Shown piece by piece: positions 5,430-6,789 of a DNA stretch of 6,789 bases (position 1 is the stretch's first letter; every line of letters begins with the position of its first letter). Origin of the DNA: Firmicutes bacterium UBA911 (GTDB lineage: Bacteria > Bacillota > Desulfotomaculia > Desulfotomaculales > Desulforudaceae); the NCBI GenBank assembly GCA_002294005.1, contig DBEH01000011.1, positions 10,196-16,984 of the forward strand, given 5' to 3'. The position numbers and the translations under genes were made by a program. Below the pieces are notes generated by a model, which was given only the letters and a program-made list of their open reading frames with translations, had not been told where the DNA came from and searched no databases.

Positions 5430-5744
5430 GTGCGCTTCGTCACTCCGGAACCCAAGCTGCGGGTGCGGCGTTCTTACTGTTCAGAGAATTTCCGGGGATT
5501 CATTCCACCTCACTGCTTAGTTCCGGCGGCCAACCCCTTTCATCGCGTCCTGGGCCTGCCGGAGCAGGCCATCGTTGAAGGAAAAGGTCTTGTGTCCTTC
5601 GGGAGCGGGAACTGCTTCTCCCGGGAGTTGCGGTACAGCATCGTTTTGTTGGGAGTGGCGGAAGCAGGCCCGTTCGAAGAGGCGGTGATGGGCCTGCTGG
5701 TTGACGAGCGAAAAGCTGCCGCCGCACTGCCGCCGGAGTCCTAG
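5430..5744 (+). CDS. Unrecognised 104-residue ORF downstream of the XRE regulator
   Basis: A GTG-started ORF begins 9 bases after the XRE stop, with GAGGTG 6 bases before the GTG, so translational coupling is plausible. Third codon positions are mostly G or C, as in the XRE gene, though codons 15-32 are less biased. I recognise no domain. The middle contains GKGLVSFGSGNCFSRELRY, and there is no HExxH, signal peptide or clear membrane segment; RYSIVLLGVAEAG is mildly hydrophobic. An ImmA/IrrE peptidase would be expected here and is not present. It could be a novel XRE partner, a relic, or chance open frame. It also carries a 7-bp hairpin (5553-5570) and a 10-bp palindrome (5618-5627). The opposite strand is also open for long stretches, which lowers confidence. 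Confidence 0.38.
   Translation: MRFVTPEPKLRVRRSYCSENFRGFIPPHCLVPAANPFHRVLGLPEQAIVEGKGLVSFGSGNCFSRELRYSIVLLGVAEAGPFEEAVMGLLVDERKAAAALPPES
5553..5570. repeat. Perfect 7-bp hairpin within the unrecognised ORF
   Basis: The arms GGCCTGC (5553-5559) and GCAGGCC (5564-5570) flank a CGGA tetraloop. There is no following T-run, so it is not a canonical terminator. Its presence in the weak ORF slightly favours a non-coding or relic origin for this stretch. Confidence 0.4.
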
Positions 5745-5760
5745 CCATCCTCTCCGGATT

Positions 5761-6184
5761 TCATGGCGTCGTTGCCTGCAAACCCAGGCGTTGCCTTATG
5801 AACTCTATGGCCTTGCGCGCAAGAGCCACCGCCTCTTGCGCGGGTTTCCCGGTATACACTTTGGCGGGAATGCTATCGGGAATGCCGTTGGGATAGTGTG
5901 TAGGGATATAGTAGCCGTCCAGAATGGCGATTTCATCCCTGAGTGCCGCAAAACCGGAGTCGTATTCCTCCGCCCAGGTTGTCAGCGCGGTGACTGAATG
6001 CCCGGTCACCATCTCTCCCCCTTTGGGCATAAAGGAAGGCCTTCACCGCTTTTTCCGCTGCCTGCTGGGCGATGAAGCATGCCAAATGGAACACCCGGTT
6101 GTCAAGCAATACTTGCGCACCCCACAAATCAGCCTCCGCCTGCTCCAACCAGCGCAGGCCCTCCTCTTTAGCGCTCCGCTTCAT
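5761..6184 (-). pseudogene. HEPN-domain protein broken by a +1 frameshift
   Basis: Two overlapping minus-strand frames together spell one HEPN protein of about 140 residues. The first part (from the ATG at 6184) carries LRWLEQAEADLWGAQVLL and FIAQQAAEKAVKAFLYAQ. The second, one frame over and ending at 5761, continues with GHSVTALTTWAEEY, the family-typical YYIPTHYPNG and QEAVALARKAIEFI. Moving from one to the other requires skipping one base in AAAGGGGG (plus coordinates 6017-6024). HEPN proteins of this COG1895 kind are usually partners of MNT nucleotidyltransferases; some are RNase toxins. The gene overlaps the MNT stop by 17 bases, confirming the pair. A canonical Rx4-6H motif is not evident. 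The break could be a true mutation, a sequencing error in a homopolymer, or programmed frameshifting. Confidence 0.82.
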
Positions 6185-6789
6185 AAAGCACTTTCCCCTC
6201 CCGCAAAACGACTCTCAAAAAGGGACTGTTTTCTTTCATCTCCGCAAATTCGCCGGGAGTGTATATCAGCAAATCGACGGCGATAAGCGGCTTGATTTTT
6301 TTATATAGGTCGCCAACCCTGGCCGGGAAATCATACTTGCTCTCCATCACCACAACCAGATCCAGGTCGCTGTTCAAACCAGCCGCGCCGCGCGCGGAAG
6401 AGCCGAAATGAATAATCCTTTCCGCTCCAAGCTCCACCAGTTCCCGCCGAATACGGTCGAGTTCACTGCGGAGAAGCTTGATATTCCGCTCCTTGCGCCT
6501 TTCCAGAACTTTCCTCATACATCCCGCCTCAGGAATATCATACAACGTCAGACAAGCCTCACGCGGGCTCAGAATCATCATTCCGCGGAAATCCCCCAAC
6601 TGCAGAAGATGACTGTCGCCCGAGATGATGGCCTCGGCTCCGGCCTCCACAGCGCAGGCAATGACCTTGTTATCATCCGGGTCTTCCCTTATGACCCTGA
6701 ATCCCCTCGTTGGAATGACCAACCGGCCAGGATGGTACAGCCAGGATAAAACCGGGGGTAGATCGGGGTGCTTGGCTAATAGCGCCAGC
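6168..6789 (-). CDS. PIN nuclease domain fused in frame to a minimal nucleotidyltransferase (MNT), 5' end missing
   Basis: The frame is open from the right edge to the stop at 6168. Its first part (6540-6789) is the C-terminal half of a PIN_3-type RNase toxin domain. EDPDDNKVIACAVEAGA and ISGDSHLLQLGDF supply the conserved acidic residues, and MMILSPREA marks the usual domain end. The last 116 residues (from Met at 6518) are a minimal nucleotidyltransferase. They have a basic coiled N-terminus, FGSSARG, SDLDLVVV (Asp51 and Asp53 in MNT numbering) and Asp82 in AVDLLIYT. MNT proteins act as antitoxins, some by AMPylating their HEPN partner. MNT could also start separately at 6518, where GAGG is 8 bases upstream. 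The HEPN gene overlaps by 17 bases. Whether this is a real fusion or a PIN gene that lost its stop is undecided. Confidence 0.78.
   Translation of the reverse strand, partial: LALLAKHPDLPPVLSWLYHPGRLVIPTRGFRVIREDPDDNKVIACAVEAGAEAIISGDSHLLQLGDFRGMMILSPREACLTLYDIPEAGCMRKVLERRKERNIKLLRSELDRIRRELVELGAERIIHFGSSARGAAGLNSDLDLVVVMESKYDFPARVGDLYKKIKPLIAVDLLIYTPGEFAEMKENSPFLRVVLREGKVLYEAER
6516..6530 (-). promoter_or_regulatory. Possible internal ribosome site and start codon for a free-standing MNT
   Basis: On the minus strand GAGG (6527-6530) lies 8 bases before an ATG at 6518, in frame with the MNT domain. Translation from here would give a 116-residue MNT of normal family length, independent of the PIN part. 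This leaves open that both a fused and a free form are made. Confidence 0.45.

Noticed and set aside
5500..5748. Minus-strand 82-codon frame opposite the unknown ORF
   Set aside because: Pro/Arg-rich, low complexity, no ribosome site seen, and third-position bias favours the plus strand.
1..6789. CRISPR array
   Set aside because: No run of regularly spaced 28-37 base repeats is visible anywhere; the array must be outside the window if present.

Overview
The window looks like an accessory/defence region of a bacterial chromosome. The best guess for the host is an anaerobic, possibly thermophilic clostridial Firmicute of the Desulfotomaculum/Pelotomaculum kind. This is inferred from strong Shine-Dalgarno sites (AGGAGGT type), mixed but generally GC-rich codon use, a Cst1/Cst2-type (Tneap) subtype I-B CRISPR-Cas operon, and the density of toxin-antitoxin-like genes. 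No rRNA, tRNA, CRISPR array or intact transposase gene is visible, so the taxonomic call is weak.

Layout: almost everything reads on the minus strand. From right to left along the cas transcript, an AbrB-type antitoxin and a RelE-like toxin overlap by 4 bases (4332-4870). They are followed by cas6 (3273-4268), a WYL-domain transcriptional regulator (2010-3032), cas8a1/cst1 (138-1691) and the first 37 codons of cas7/cst2 (1-111), which runs off the left edge. The remaining cas genes (cas5, cas3, cas4/1/2) would be expected beyond position 1. A 240-base gap separates cas6 from the WYL gene and contains a perfect 10-bp hairpin. A 318-base AT-rich gap separates the WYL gene from cst1 and holds a perfect 8-bp inverted repeat, a candidate operator.

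Divergent from this block, an XRE-family regulator (5019-5420, plus strand) is followed by an unrecognised 104-codon ORF. Two consensus-like promoters lie back to back between the XRE gene and the antitoxin gene. The XRE protein could therefore control both itself and the TA (and perhaps TA-cas6) transcript.

The right end (5761-6789, minus strand) is a second toxin-antitoxin-like cluster. It holds the C-terminal part of a PIN nuclease domain read in frame into a minimal nucleotidyltransferase (MNT), which overlaps a HEPN-domain gene broken by a +1 frameshift in an A3G5 run.

Taken together this is a CRISPR-Cas locus with a WYL regulator inside the cas operon, a TA module directly upstream of cas6, and neighbouring PIN/MNT/HEPN genes that may be decaying. 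All components belong to known families; the unusual parts are their arrangement, the degraded CXXC motif of Cst1, and the PIN-MNT fusion.
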